Source: Fabrea salina (lineage: Eukaryota; Ciliophora; Heterotrichea; Heterotrichida; Fabreidae). From it: a stretch of DNA of 64,000 bases. Both the position numbers and the translations under genes were made by a program. Below, piece after piece: positions 44,745-54,636 of this stretch; the first letter of the stretch is position 1, and the number at the start of each line of letters is the position of its first letter. Where the stretch lies: assembly GCA_022984795.1 (NCBI GenBank), contig JALIHJ010000031.1:124001-188000 (forward strand), written 5' to 3'. The notes beneath the pieces were generated by a model that searched no databases, was not told the DNA's origin, and was given only the letters and a program-made list of their open reading frames with translations.

Positions 44745-46325
44745 TTATTTGGCTTCTAAAGGTTCTTTTTCTTTTAAACAGTAAGTTAACTTGTTGTTGT
44801 CGCCTTTAGTTTTCACAAAGAGCTCGTCTACTTTCCTGAGCACTGCAGCTTTGGACAAGTCAGAGTGAACAGCCAAAAACTCAGAAAGTATTTCTTTTTT
44901 GCTTTGCTTGCCTTGGCCTATTTCTTTTAGTTCTTCTAAGTGGTCGTCGATGCTTTTCTTTAGAGTCACTTTTTTGATTAAAACTACTGGAAACGTTTGT
45001 CCTTCTATGTTGAAACCTTTGAGTTCTAGCAAGTCTGGACTGGTTTCATTATGGATCTTCAAAGGCTGGATCTTAGGTGCTTCGTACTTAAAAACCTGGA
45101 CGTCTTCGTCTTCTATTTCATCAGATGAAAAGTAGTTGTCGGGCACTACAAAAATGGCTTCGTCTTCTTCACTGCTGAATTCGTCTGAACTTAAGTCAGA
45201 CTCTTGGCCCAAGTCTTCGCCAAAGAGTTCTTCGTACTCTTCTTCACTGTCGCGTTCGTAGTTAACTTCTTCAAAAACTTTAAAAGGGTTTCTGTGGTGG
45301 AAAGACTTGTTGGGTCCAGAGTAGTAAGGCTTCAGTGCACTGTCATGGATGTAGATGAAACTTTCTTTTTTGGAGTGCAGAGTTTTGAGTTCGCCTTTCC
45401 ACTTAACAACCCAACTCTCCAAGTCTCCTTCTTTTGGAGTGAACTCTAACTGCTGGAAGCTTTGTGGAGTTAAGGGTTTTTCTAGTTGTTTAAAGATGCC
45501 TTTGTTAGGGGTATCTTTGGTGTCAGAGACATTTTGTTTAGTTACAAACCAAGAAATGGGTTTGATGTCAGTTTTTTTTTCTTCAAGCCTTTTAGCTTCT
45601 TTTTCTTTGCGTTTGTTTTCTTTTTCTTGTTCTTTCTTTTTCTCTTGTTCTTGTTTTTTGATCTTTTTTTCTTCTAACTTAGCTTTTTTTAGTTGTTTTT
45701 CTTCTTCAAGTTCGATTCTTTTCCTTTTCCGGGCAACTTGGTCGTTTTTAAGTTTTTCTAGAGCTTTTTCAGCCTGTATGTAAGCAGAGTAGTGTTTGGA
45801 GGCTTCTTGTTCCTTGAAGTTTTCTTTTTGCAATTCAGTTATTAACTTAAACAAGGGGCGCACTACTTTGCCTATAAGAACTCTTTCTTTAATTACTTCT
45901 TTTGGTTGTGGAAAGTCTTCTAGTTCCCAAATCCACAAGTGTTCACGATCTTTGTTTTCGTATAAGTCTTTTTTTTTGTCAATTAAACCTAGTTGTTTTC
46001 TGTGGGCTGTTTGAGTAATTATAGCTTGTATTTCTTCAGTGCTTATGCACAGGTCAGGAAGGTTCTCCCACAAAACCTTTTTGGCGTCTACTATGAGTTC
46101 GCTTAAGCTTTTGTTGCTGCTGTCTATGTTTTTGTAAAGGAGCTTCTTCATCCCTTCTTTCAGTGAATTTGAAGTTTTTAACTCTTCTAAACCTTCTTCA
46201 AATAGGGCGTTTAGTTGGTTGTTCAGAAAACTCGGCAGTTCACTACTCAGCAAATCAGATAGCCTACTCTTAAATTCCTCTAAACGATTGCGCCATAAGT
46301 CTATTTGGGCGGGAATTTCTTGCAT
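44745..46325 (-). CDS. Chromatin assembly factor 1 large subunit (CAF-1 p150/Cac1)
   Basis: 526 residues. A long KER-type helix of alternating Lys and Glu lies at about 180-250, followed by the SWFVTKQ segment. The acidic ED region contains the family hallmark NYERDSEEEYEELFGEDL and, after an acidic run, IFVVPDNYFSSDE (about 345-400), as in animal p150 (DYE-x-DSDDEWEEEE and VPHGYLS). A C-terminal winged-helix-like domain (about 445-515) closes the protein. CAF-1 deposits newly made H3-H4 behind replication forks; the large subunit binds PCNA and histones. It is about half the size of human p150. Confidence 0.88.
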   Translation of the reverse strand: MQEIPAQIDLWRNRLEEFKSRLSDLLSSELPSFLNNQLNALFEEGLEELKTSNSLKEGMKKLLYKNIDSSNKSLSELIVDAKKVLWENLPDLCISTEEIQAIITQTAHRKQLGLIDKKKDLYENKDREHLWIWELEDFPQPKEVIKERVLIGKVVRPLFKLITELQKENFKEQEASKHYSAYIQAEKALEKLKNDQVARKRKRIELEEEKQLKKAKLEEKKIKKQEQEKKKEQEKENKRKEKEAKRLEEKKTDIKPISWFVTKQNVSDTKDTPNKGIFKQLEKPLTPQSFQQLEFTPKEGDLESWVVKWKGELKTLHSKKESFIYIHDSALKPYYSGPNKSFHHRNPFKVFEEVNYERDSEEEYEELFGEDLGQESDLSSDEFSSEEDEAIFVVPDNYFSSDEIEDEDVQVFKYEAPKIQPLKIHNETSPDLLELKGFNIEGQTFPVVLIKKVTLKKSIDDHLEELKEIGQGKQSKKEILSEFLAVHSDLSKAAVLRKVDELFVKTKGDNNKLTYCLKEKEPLEAK

Positions 46326-46337
46326 ATTTATTATAGT

Positions 46338-47549
46338 TTACTCAAGCTTGATTCCAGTAAATAGGCTTCTGCAAGAGTTGGCTTTTAGGGTTTCAGAAAT
46401 CATCAACTTTCTGGGGTTGGAGTAAACAAGTGGCTTTAGAAACTTACGGTGTTTCATATCTTCTAAGGAACGATCAGTTTTAAGCTGGCCTACCTTGCTT
46501 ACTTGAACTTTGGAACTTGGAGTCAAACTTGAAACCATAATGTCTTTGTAACTGGTTGGCTTGGGTTTTGGAGGTTCTGTGTTACCAGCTTTCAGGATTT
46601 GTTCCAAAACACCTTCTCTAAAAGCATTTTTATGGTGAATGCAGTTGTTTAGAGCTTCTTGAGCTTCTTTTCCTTTGATGAAGTGCCTAAAAAAGCATTC
46701 TCGATTTACAGTAAGTATTTCTCCGGGTTCAGAGCACACACAGGTATACTTTAGTGGGTTACCCTTTGACAAATTCTCTTCACCTACAAGTTCTCCTGTT
46801 CCTAGAGAAGCCACATGTACACTCTTAAGAGGTAATTTTGCCAAAGACTTACAAGAACCAGTTCTTAGTTTTCTGTACAACTCAAAGCATCCACTTTTTA
46901 TAATGTAAACTTCGTCTAGTTGAGTTCCTTGTTTAAACACTCTTTGCTTCTTGTAAAAGTGTTTAGTGTCAGTGTAGTAAATCATATTTTGAATTGCATT
47001 CCTAGAGTAACCTTTTGTAAAAGGCAGGTTACTTAGAACTTTACTTATTTTTTCAAAGGTTTGTTCAATATAGCTTCCGAGTATTTTTCTGTACTCGCTT
47101 TTTTTAAGAGTGCAGAAATGGCATTCAGTAACGCACTTCACAGTCGCAGACCTCGGAAGGTTAAACATAAGGGCCCTTTCTCCAAAGGACTCTCCTTTTT
47201 CTAGTTCTTTTAAAACTGTTGATCTTGTGTCTTTGGATTTGACCACGTTGGCAGTTCCTTCCAGCAAGATGTAAAACTTATTGGCTTCTTGCGACTGCCT
47301 AAAAACGCATTCTCCTGCAAAACGTGACTCGTATTTAAAACTCTTGGAGCAAAGCATCAGTATTTTGCCTTGTTCTTCTTGATTCATTTTCTTAAAGAAC
47401 TTTAAGTTCCCTAAGTAGTCTGAAAGTTTTTGGATAATTTTGTTAGGTCTGTTTTCAGGGTCAATTTTAAGTGCTTTAATCACAAACCTAAGCTCAGGGC
47501 TAATTTTGGACGCAAACGTAGTCAAGGATTTCCGTCTTCTTCTCAACAT
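46338..47549 (-). CDS. Cyclic-nucleotide-binding protein with two CNB domains
   Basis: 403 residues. The first CNB domain (about 50-165) contains a phosphate-binding cassette FGERALMFNLPRSATV, close to the PKA regulatory consensus FGE-x-ALxxxxPRAATV. The second (about 180-300) has the CNB strands but its cassette, GEENLSKGNPLKYTCV, lacks the Arg that binds phosphate, so it is probably silent. There is no docking/dimerisation helix or pseudosubstrate site as in PKA regulatory subunits. It may be an orphan cAMP or cGMP receptor; the GAF-phosphodiesterase lies 5 kb away, but no functional link is shown. Confidence 0.82.
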   Translation of the reverse strand: MLRRRRKSLTTFASKISPELRFVIKALKIDPENRPNKIIQKLSDYLGNLKFFKKMNQEEQGKILMLCSKSFKYESRFAGECVFRQSQEANKFYILLEGTANVVKSKDTRSTVLKELEKGESFGERALMFNLPRSATVKCVTECHFCTLKKSEYRKILGSYIEQTFEKISKVLSNLPFTKGYSRNAIQNMIYYTDTKHFYKKQRVFKQGTQLDEVYIIKSGCFELYRKLRTGSCKSLAKLPLKSVHVASLGTGELVGEENLSKGNPLKYTCVCSEPGEILTVNRECFFRHFIKGKEAQEALNNCIHHKNAFREGVLEQILKAGNTEPPKPKPTSYKDIMVSSLTPSSKVQVSKVGQLKTDRSLEDMKHRKFLKPLVYSNPRKLMISETLKANSCRSLFTGIKLE

Positions 47550-47560
47550 ATTATATTAAA

Positions 47561-48481
47561 CTATAAGAAATAGTCCATTACTGGGTTCTTGGAAGGCGGT
47601 CCTCTAACTTCTGTAGGTGCTGCCTCAAAAGTTTTATAACTTCTGTTAAGGTGTTCGTCCAGTTCCAAAATAGCAGCCACGTTCCCGCACCTGTAGCAGT
47701 AGTTAGGAGCAGACCAAACAGTAACTAAAGAGTCGTCGAACATACTTTTGTGGCCTTCCATGACAAGTTGGTGTGCTCTGGCTATAAGTTCAATGTTGTT
47801 TGTTTGGTTCCAAGTGGACACAACGTCTCCTCCAAAAATATAACCAGCTCCTCGGGGACTCATGCTCCAGCCTTGGATTTCTTCTGGGTCTGACCACATC
47901 AAGTCACACATAGGTCCTTCGTGGGGCACTTCTTGTTTCCTGTCAACTTCTCGAATCTGGTCAATTGTACTTAAACTAGGTGAGAGTCCCCCGTGGACGC
48001 AAAATATCCTGTTGTCAATTACTGCTGCCAGTGCAATGTAGTCAAAGACCTCTGTGCAGTAACGCCACACATTTACTGACCCGTACTTCCTTAAACACTC
48101 GTCGTAAAACCCGTACACTTGAGTGATTTGGCGACTTTCATGGTTTCCACGAATTAAAGTAATGCGGTCTGGGTACCTGACCTTCAGTGCTAGTAACAAA
48201 AGCAAAGTTTCTACGCTGTAGTACCCCCTGTCAACAAAGTCACCCATAAACAAGTAATTAGTTTGAGGGCAGTCGCCTCCCACCATGAAAAGTTCCATTA
48301 AGTCATAAAATTGCCCGTGTATGTCCCCACATATGGTAACTGGCGATTGGATCATTTGGACGTTGCTTTCCTCAGCAAGGATTTCTCTAGCTTTAATGCA
48401 CAGAGCTTTTACTTCGGATTCTTTGATATACTCGCATCTTTTCAGCTGTTCAATTTGTCTATCTAAGTCTGCTGTTGACAT
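47561..48481 (-). CDS. PPP4C: Protein phosphatase 4 catalytic subunit (PP4c/PPX)
   Basis: 306 residues against 307 in human PP4c. All metal and catalytic motifs of the PPP family are present: [25 protein letters not shown] and [11 protein letters not shown]. The N-terminal [15 protein letters not shown] and the ending PVMDYFL match PP4 rather than PP2A or PP6; the terminal Leu is the carboxymethylation site of this group. PP4 acts in DNA repair, centrosome maturation and histone H2A/H2B dephosphorylation. Conservation is very high with no intron. It follows 11 nt from the CNB protein's start. Confidence 0.96.
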   Translation of the reverse strand: MSTADLDRQIEQLKRCEYIKESEVKALCIKAREILAEESNVQMIQSPVTICGDIHGQFYDLMELFMVGGDCPQTNYLFMGDFVDRGYYSVETLLLLLALKVRYPDRITLIRGNHESRQITQVYGFYDECLRKYGSVNVWRYCTEVFDYIALAAVIDNRIFCVHGGLSPSLSTIDQIREVDRKQEVPHEGPMCDLMWSDPEEIQGWSMSPRGAGYIFGGDVVSTWNQTNNIELIARAHQLVMEGHKSMFDDSLVTVWSAPNYCYRCGNVAAILELDEHLNRSYKTFEAAPTEVRGPPSKNPVMDYFL

Positions 48482-48528
48482 TTTTCAGATAACTTTAAGA
48501 TGATTAACTAAGTTAAGTTTCGGCAGAG

Positions 48529-49776
48529 TTACAAAAGTGCTGCATTTATAACGCTGATAACTCCAACAAGAGTCACAGAACTCGAAAGAATCAAGTTGAA
48601 CAAGTTCTTGGGAGCTGTCCATTTTTGGCGGCTGTTAGCTACTTCCAGTAAAGCAGGGTAAAAAAACCCAAACACTGCAGAGGTTGCTCCTAAGAAGTTA
48701 ACCACTATAAGGGCTTCAGGAATTAGTATAGGTACGCACACAGAGAACCCAATGATGAACAAAGTGGTTCCTAAGTGCACTAGATTGTTTTTGTCTTGCA
48801 CAGCAGTTAGCTTGTTTGCAAAAGAAATAATGTTAATTCTGCAAAGAATTATAAACAAAACCATCACGTTCAAAATCACCACTACTAGTAGTAGGCGACC
48901 AATATTCATAAGCCAGTCAGACTTGTGCAAAGGTGGAGGTCTTCGCTGTGTTATGAACAAAGGAGTTTCATCAACCACTGACAAGTACCCAAACACTGCC
49001 AGAACTATGTAAGTAAGCAACTGAATCATGCAAGCTCTGAAGTTTACTTTCTTCATTCTTCTGATAACTGGATTTTTCATTTCTGAAAACACTGTAGCTA
49101 CACTCATGTGGCACACAAACGCAAACAAAGAAAACGAACACGCAGAGAAGAAGTTAGTATCTAGTTTGAACCACTCCAGTTCATTCAGTAGGTTTTCCTT
49201 TAAGTAGTAGGGAAACTGAATAACTATCACTACTGCAATGTAAATGATGCTTCCCATGCTAAGGATGGCCAAAAACTTCATTTCTGATACCTTTTTCTGC
49301 AACGACAAAGGAAACACTATTACTAAGGTGTAAAAGCCCATAATGTAGTACTCGAAGCCGTCCAAGTTAACTCCAATCTGATTTGAAAAGTCTGTAATGC
49401 AAGGCATGCAAAGGATGTGGTAGCCTACTAGCTGAAACAAAATATAAGTTATGATGATGATTTCCAGAGCTACAGAGGGAACCTTTCCCAGCAGAACTGC
49501 TACAAGTCCAGAGTACTCAAATACTTTTTGTCTTTCTGCAGCCCGAGAAATACTGTTCATCCCTATCAGAGAAGCTAAAGCTGCAAGAACTATCAGAACC
49601 ACACCTGGAATGATTCCTACATACTTAAGCGCTAATGGCAAAGACAAGCATCCAGTTTCCATCGAAGTGGTTGTTAGTGTAAACAAGGTAGCTCTCATAG
49701 ACCCATCTTCCATCTTCCCAAAAGTGCGTTGTGACCAGGACTTTTTCCTTACCAATGGCGCTTCCAAGGAATCCAT
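48529..49776 (-). CDS. Amino-acid/auxin permease (AAAP, SLC36/38-like) transporter
   Basis: 415 residues from ATG 49776 (MDSLEAPLVRKKSW); an upstream in-frame ATG would run into the divergent reticulon gene. It has about eleven hydrophobic segments. The first contains TLTTTSMETGCLSLPLALKYVG, the unwound-helix region of AAAP transporters, followed by GVVLIVLAALASLIGMNSI. Family members move amino acids with protons or sodium across plasma or vacuolar membranes. The substrate is not predictable here. Start separation from the reticulon gene is 30 nt. Confidence 0.88.
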   Translation of the reverse strand: MDSLEAPLVRKKSWSQRTFGKMEDGSMRATLFTLTTTSMETGCLSLPLALKYVGIIPGVVLIVLAALASLIGMNSISRAAERQKVFEYSGLVAVLLGKVPSVALEIIIITYILFQLVGYHILCMPCITDFSNQIGVNLDGFEYYIMGFYTLVIVFPLSLQKKVSEMKFLAILSMGSIIYIAVVIVIQFPYYLKENLLNELEWFKLDTNFFSACSFSLFAFVCHMSVATVFSEMKNPVIRRMKKVNFRACMIQLLTYIVLAVFGYLSVVDETPLFITQRRPPPLHKSDWLMNIGRLLLVVVILNVMVLFIILCRINIISFANKLTAVQDKNNLVHLGTTLFIIGFSVCVPILIPEALIVVNFLGATSAVFGFFYPALLEVANSRQKWTAPKNLFNLILSSSVTLVGVISVINAALL

Positions 49777-49806
49777 TATTTCTGTATTAAGTGTTATTGA
49801 TAAATA

Positions 49807-50355
49807 ATGGAGGCTCAGAATATTTGTTCCAAAGCTTGTCACCTGGTTTCTTGGGAAAATCCTTTGGTGTCTGGAGGGGCTTTCTTGGGAGCGAACTTGG
49901 TGTTTCTGACTCTGTGGCTAATGGAGTACTCAGCTTTGCAACTAGGAATAAACTTCCTAATAGTTGTTTTGGTGGGAAGTCAGCTTTACCAGACTTTCTT
50001 TGGTCCAGTGCTTTCGAAGGAATCCTCCCCCATTCCTGATCAAGTTTTGCCAGAGGTTCTAGAAGTCACTTATACATCCATAAACGAAGCTATAGGGTTC
50101 TTCAGAACATACTCCCACCAAAGTTACGCTTTCCAACTGGGGGCTGCTTTACTGGTAGTTGGCAGTCTTCCTTTGAGCTTATTTGCTTGGTTGTGGATCA
50201 GCACATTAGTGGTGTTTGTAGTGAATGCCCTAAAGAACTTCATCGGAATAGACTTAGTGGAGCAGACCAAAAACATAAAGAACATGGCAAACCAGCAGTT
50301 AGAGCTCGCAACCTCTTACATCCCTAAAGCTTCAAGTGCTGCTAAACAAGATTAA
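49807..50355 (+). CDS. Reticulon-domain ER-shaping protein
   Basis: 182 residues forming a reticulon homology domain: an opening HLVSWENPLVSGGAFLGANL (compare LL-x-WR-x-P-x-xS), a first long hydrophobic hairpin (about 20-60), a hydrophilic loop of about 60 residues and a second hairpin (about 108-142), then an amphipathic helix (EQTKNIKNMANQQLELA). Reticulons bend ER membranes into tubules. The short N-terminus without any extra domain resembles plant and yeast reticulons. It is convergent with PIKfyve, 19 nt between stops. Confidence 0.9.
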   Translation: MEAQNICSKACHLVSWENPLVSGGAFLGANLVFLTLWLMEYSALQLGINFLIVVLVGSQLYQTFFGPVLSKESSPIPDQVLPEVLEVTYTSINEAIGFFRTYSHQSYAFQLGAALLVVGSLPLSLFAWLWISTLVVFVVNALKNFIGIDLVEQTKNIKNMANQQLELATSYIPKASSAAKQD

Positions 50356-50374
50356 ATAACTAGTTATAGTTACA

Positions 50375-53300
50375 TTACTCTTCGACTGACATAAAGAATT
50401 TAGAGGTAAGTTGTTTCCTGAAGCGGTTTTTGTAGTTAGCTGGGTGAGTGATGGTAGGCATTTCAGTTCCCACGACCTTTTTGTACTTACTTTCAATTGC
50501 TCTTTCAAAAGTGTACTGTCCGATGTAGTCAATTATGCCTGCTGCTATTTCTTTCCTTTCAGTGTTGACTTTGATTAAAAGTGAGTAGTCAACTATGTTT
50601 TGTTTTGAAAGAAACAAGCAGTCATTCCAAATTGCTGCGTCAAAGAACCTTTTGATTTCTTTAGGCAGGTTTATAGGCAACCCTTGGAAGTCTTCTAAGA
50701 AGTTAAGGTCCATTTTGGTTTTAGGGTCTTTTTCAAGTACTTTTCTTTTTTGATTGAGAGCGCCTTTTAAGTCGTAGGTTTTTGTGGGTTCGTGCATGTT
50801 GAAGTTCAGGTTCTCAAACAGCAAGAGCCATTCAGTGGTTTCTTTTGAACTGGTTTTTTTAGTGTTAATGCAAAATGCACCTAGAGTCTTAACTAGTCGC
50901 GAAGGCATAGCGTGGAAGAACTTTTTGCAGGTGTGTCTGAAGTAGTTAGGTGCTAAGTCTACAAACATCTTGAACTCTTTTTCTTCAATGCTTTTAAGAA
51001 TGTACCGTTTGTCGTGCGAAAACCTAAAAGTAGCTCCACTCTTCCCTAGAGTGTGGGATTCTTTAGTGAGTGACTGGGCTATTGAAAGCAAGAATTCAAA
51101 GTGATTCTCAGAAGAGTACAGTCTAATTGCGTGGAACTGTCTTGGAAAAAACACGGACACACTGTAGTAAACGTTAGAGCAAACCCAAGTACTCAAACAA
51201 GAATTTGAAATCAAGTGCTCTAGTTCTTTAGAACAAGAACTGAAAAACGTTTTAAAGGGCTTGTAGTTAGCTGCCAGCAACTCGTTTTCTATCAACTCAT
51301 TTCTGTTTTCGTTTAAGTTCATAGAACTAAGCACTTCTTCTTGGTAAGACTGCGAATTCAGCACGTATGATATAATAGAAAAGGGGTCTGTGTATTCCAC
51401 TGGAATAAATATATCGTCAATTCCTGTAGGAAGAGTTGGGCTGCCCTTCTTCATGTACTGAAACTGGGAACTCCCAAAAAACTTTTCGTCTGGCGGCAAA
51501 CTGTAAGCAAACGACTTGGACTCAGGTTCTTTATCTAACTTGTCCAAGTGGTCTGCTACTGATTTACTGTGCTTCAAAGACATACTTTTGGACTGCGGAG
51601 CCAACTTTTCTCCCTTTGAAAGCTTAATAAGGTTTTCAAGTGTTTGGTGCAGAGAACTTTTGACTTTGATTATTCCAAGGAAGGTTTTCCTCCTCATAGT
51701 TTCTACTTCTAAAAAGTTTTTGAAGTCCTCTATTTTAAGCTCAGTGATTTCGGTGTAGATGAGTTTGATTTCTTCGAAAACGGAGTCAGTGTCAAATATC
51801 AACATTTCTAAGTCGTAAGAGTCAAGCTTGGGGTGGTCGAGTTGGGGAGTTAGTTTAGTCCGAAGTTCAATGTACTTCTCCCTTAGGTCTTCAATTACTT
51901 TCAAAGCGTTAAGTTTTAAGTCTCCAAAACAGGACTCCAACATTTGACTCAAAGCTTCTAAGTTCATGTAAGGAGTGTTGGGCAGTAACTCAAAGACTTG
52001 GTTAGGTTCCCAAGTGAATTCTATTGTGTTAGGACCTATTTCAAAAATAAACTTGTTGTCTTTGAAAGCATCGTGCTTGCACTTGTTTCTAATCTGTAAT
52101 AAGTAAAACCCACTAAAAAAATTACTGATGAACTTAAACAGTGAGTACTCCCACACAGAAAACTTCAGAGTTTCTGTTAGGTTTGTTTGTTTGGAACACT
52201 TAGAACACTTAGTAGTTAGCCTGATTTCGAACTCGTTCAGGTAAGAAGGGTCAGAAACTTGCATGGACAAACTCAGTCTTTCAGTGCCTTTCACAAAGTA
52301 AAACCTGTGGTCTTTCCAGGGTTTTCTGCACTTGTAACAGAGTTCACAGCTTTGCTTAATTGAAGAGACAACAAATTCCCCCAAAGCTTTGTCCTCGTTT
52401 TTATAAAAGTTCACTAGCATCTTCTTAGGTTTCTTGCAAAGTTTGTTTTTATACAAAAACAAGTACTTGAATGAGAAACTTTCTGAGTCAAACTCTCCAA
52501 ACACAGAAGTAGAGGGTGCTATAGATATCTGGTTGAAAAAGAGTTTTTCTAACTTAAGGTTTCTGTATAAAACAGTGACTTGCTGCAGCACTTCTTTGAC
52601 CGTCTCAACTTCTTGAGGCCTTTCTCCTGCAATGATTAAGCTGCCTCCTAGAGTTTCGTCTGTCGGGTTTTCTAGTAAAACATACCAGTTCTTCCCTATT
52701 TTTTGCAAGTTGAAGTACTCGCACTCTCCTACAAAGTCACTCATGTGGGAAGTTTGGTCAATTGAAGAAAGCACCTTTCCTTGAGTGACACGGGCAATCT
52801 GGTCCAGTATGTTTCTTTTCACATTGATGAAAGCAGTGATGTTTAACTTTTGAAGTTCGTTAATTACACTTTGTGACATTCCCTTTTCAACAAGCACCAT
52901 GTTAGCACCTACTTTTTCAATCTTTTTAACGAAAATGCTCAAGAACTCACTTTCTTGGTCTATAATAGTGTCCATAGAAACAAACTTTAAGTCGTTTCCA
53001 AAGAAGTCAGCAAATCCTTCCAGCATTAAGAGTTTGGCTTGAGTGATGCTTTTCCTCATTCTTTTGTGTGCAACGTTTTTCTTAAACACTATTCCTCTGA
53101 TGAACTTAGAGCGACTTTTGTCTAAGTTAGAAATCTTAATGATCCTTAAGTACCTGTTTAGGTTCATTAAGTCTTTTCTGAAAAGCACTGAAGAAATAAC
53201 TGTTTCCACTGCTTGCTTAACTAAATTCAAAATTATGGGCAACCAATCTTGACTCAACAGCTTCTTGTCCAGGATCTCACTGCACTTTTTTTCCAAGAAG

Positions 53301-53740
53301 TCAAAAGCTTCGTGCTTGGCAAAGTCAGCAGACTTAATGTCTTCAATAAACACCTCAATAGCGTTCTCTTGGAGTGTTTCAACTAAGTAATCCTCTTGGT
53401 ACTCGTCTGATTCTTGGAAGTACAAACTAGGAATAGCAAAACTCCCTCCTTCACTTAGATAATCTTCAGGAATCCACACAGAGCTTTCATTCGTGTCATC
53501 TAAAAAGCATATGTCTTTGTTGATCTGAGAGTAACACTGCTCGCAGCACCTGTCCACTAGGGTTCCGTTTGGGAGTCTGTGGGGAAGCCTTGTACAGACT
53601 GAGCAAAATATCAGACCGCAGTACCTGCAGTGATGCTTTCTTTTGAAAGTACCAAACTGAGTGTCACAGCTAACGCAGTTTTTAACGCAAGCATCAGGCA
53701 TCCAAAACTCCTTTGCAATCGTTTTAATGCGTCCTGCCAT
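50375..53740 (-). CDS. PIKfyve/Fab1 phosphatidylinositol-3-phosphate 5-kinase, compact form
   Basis: 1121 residues, about half of human PIKfyve (2098). The FYVE finger (about 15-75) has the WMPD and RKHHCRYCG PI3P-binding motifs and eight Cys. The Cpn60/TCP1-like domain (about 215-380) includes RGIVFKKNVAHKRM and GANMVLVEKGMSQ. A Cys-rich CCR-like middle region contains a CYKC-CSKC zinc-type pair set (about 470-540). The C-terminal lipid kinase domain (about 850-1110) has RFSHDKRYILKSI, TYDLKGALNQKR and NIVDYSLLIKV. No DEP domain is seen. The enzyme makes PI(3,5)P2 on endolysosomal membranes. Confidence 0.92.
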   Translation of the reverse strand: MAGRIKTIAKEFWMPDACVKNCVSCDTQFGTFKRKHHCRYCGLIFCSVCTRLPHRLPNGTLVDRCCEQCYSQINKDICFLDDTNESSVWIPEDYLSEGGSFAIPSLYFQESDEYQEDYLVETLQENAIEVFIEDIKSADFAKHEAFDFLEKKCSEILDKKLLSQDWLPIILNLVKQAVETVISSVLFRKDLMNLNRYLRIIKISNLDKSRSKFIRGIVFKKNVAHKRMRKSITQAKLLMLEGFADFFGNDLKFVSMDTIIDQESEFLSIFVKKIEKVGANMVLVEKGMSQSVINELQKLNITAFINVKRNILDQIARVTQGKVLSSIDQTSHMSDFVGECEYFNLQKIGKNWYVLLENPTDETLGGSLIIAGERPQEVETVKEVLQQVTVLYRNLKLEKLFFNQISIAPSTSVFGEFDSESFSFKYLFLYKNKLCKKPKKMLVNFYKNEDKALGEFVVSSIKQSCELCYKCRKPWKDHRFYFVKGTERLSLSMQVSDPSYLNEFEIRLTTKCSKCSKQTNLTETLKFSVWEYSLFKFISNFFSGFYLLQIRNKCKHDAFKDNKFIFEIGPNTIEFTWEPNQVFELLPNTPYMNLEALSQMLESCFGDLKLNALKVIEDLREKYIELRTKLTPQLDHPKLDSYDLEMLIFDTDSVFEEIKLIYTEITELKIEDFKNFLEVETMRRKTFLGIIKVKSSLHQTLENLIKLSKGEKLAPQSKSMSLKHSKSVADHLDKLDKEPESKSFAYSLPPDEKFFGSSQFQYMKKGSPTLPTGIDDIFIPVEYTDPFSIISYVLNSQSYQEEVLSSMNLNENRNELIENELLAANYKPFKTFFSSCSKELEHLISNSCLSTWVCSNVYYSVSVFFPRQFHAIRLYSSENHFEFLLSIAQSLTKESHTLGKSGATFRFSHDKRYILKSIEEKEFKMFVDLAPNYFRHTCKKFFHAMPSRLVKTLGAFCINTKKTSSKETTEWLLLFENLNFNMHEPTKTYDLKGALNQKRKVLEKDPKTKMDLNFLEDFQGLPINLPKEIKRFFDAAIWNDCLFLSKQNIVDYSLLIKVNTERKEIAAGIIDYIGQYTFERAIESKYKKVVGTEMPTITHPANYKNRFRKQLTSKFFMSVEE

Positions 53741-53749
53741 CTTATAATC

Positions 53750-53977
53750 ATGTACGGGTTGAAGGACTTTATCTTTGCTTCAAAAGTACTTAAGCTCTAC
53801 AGGTCGTTTTTAAAAAGAGCTTATAAGCTAGAAGACCCAAGTTCCAGAGAAAGCCTTTTGCTTTATGTAAAGCCTCGGTTTAAGAAGCTCCAGAAGTCTC
53901 AAGACAAAGAATACGAATTTCTTTTTGTTAAAAGTGAAATTGAGAAGCTTATAGAAATACTTAACATGACTAAGTAA
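53750..53977 (+). CDS. LYR-motif (complex I LYR family) mitochondrial protein
   Basis: 75 residues from ATG 53750; the longer open frame upstream is antisense to PIKfyve. The Complex1_LYR signature is near the start (VLKLYRSFLKRAYKL) and an FLFVKSEIEKLIEIL helix follows, the length and helical pattern usual for LYRM proteins (70-110 residues). Members of the family bind acyl-carrier protein and assist Fe-S cluster or respiratory-complex assembly. Which LYRM it is cannot be said. The ATG is 9 nt from the divergent PIKfyve ATG. Confidence 0.82.
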   Translation: MYGLKDFIFASKVLKLYRSFLKRAYKLEDPSSRESLLLYVKPRFKKLQKSQDKEYEFLFVKSEIEKLIEILNMTK

Positions 53978-54126
53978 CACCAGTAATAATCCAGGTATCC
54001 AAACTTACTGAGCTCAGCTTGTTAATTCTGTTGATATAATATTTTCAACTTTTTTTATTTGAGCCTTTTTCACCACAGCCGGGAGTTTCCAGACAAAAAA
54101 CAGCTAATATAATTAAATCAAACTTA
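53978..54126. other. 149-nt intergenic stretch, longest in window
   Basis: Lies between two plus-strand genes. It is AT-rich with a T-run and a more GC-balanced block near 54060-54100. I find no open frame, tRNA-like fold or other feature I can name. Confidence 0.5.
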
Positions 54127-54627
54127 ATGGCTTCAAAGAAATTCAGAGAACGCTTCAGAAACAAAATGACGAAAGTCAACAAATTTGGCGACATAGACAC
54201 TACTTGCCTGTACCCCTTGAAGTTATCAGCCAAAGAAGTTTCCCAGACTCCAAAATACTCCTCTAACAATAAGCCCAGGAATTCTTATGAATTGCCTGAA
54301 TTAAAGAACTTAAGCCCAGCTAACTCATATGCAACTAATCGGGGAAACAAAAGCCCAAAGAAAAGTTCAGAACTTAGAATGAGTGCCAACCCAAGAAAAG
54401 ACTCACTTAGCTTTTCAATGGAACAACAAAACCAGTCAAAACAATTAAAAGTATTGGAAACCCCAAAAATACGAAACAGCAACCAAACCCCTAAAGAATA
54501 TTTTGCTAGTAAGTCTAAGCACAAACGTAATCTCACTAACGAATACCCTAGAATGGGATTCCAGTTTTACAACTCGAAAGTAGACAACTCGCCTAGGCTT
54601 AGCAGCAGAAATTATTCAAATAACTAA
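54127..54627 (+). CDS. Ser/Asn/Lys-rich hypothetical protein
   Basis: 166 residues, basic and rich in Ser, Asn, Lys and Pro, with no recognised domain. It begins MASKKFRERFRNKMTKVNKF, then a disordered region with several SPK, TPK and SPR sites that could be phosphorylated by proline-directed or basophilic kinases. No signal peptide or membrane segment. Convergent with the next gene, 9 nt between stops. Probably a structural or regulatory disordered protein. Confidence 0.65.
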   Translation: MASKKFRERFRNKMTKVNKFGDIDTTCLYPLKLSAKEVSQTPKYSSNNKPRNSYELPELKNLSPANSYATNRGNKSPKKSSELRMSANPRKDSLSFSMEQQNQSKQLKVLETPKIRNSNQTPKEYFASKSKHKRNLTNEYPRMGFQFYNSKVDNSPRLSSRNYSNN

Positions 54628-54636
54628 CCAGATTAC

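Noticed and set aside
54045-54269. Minus-strand 74-residue frame
   Set aside because: It lies mostly antisense to the Ser/Asn/Lys-rich gene and has no similarity or plausible start context.
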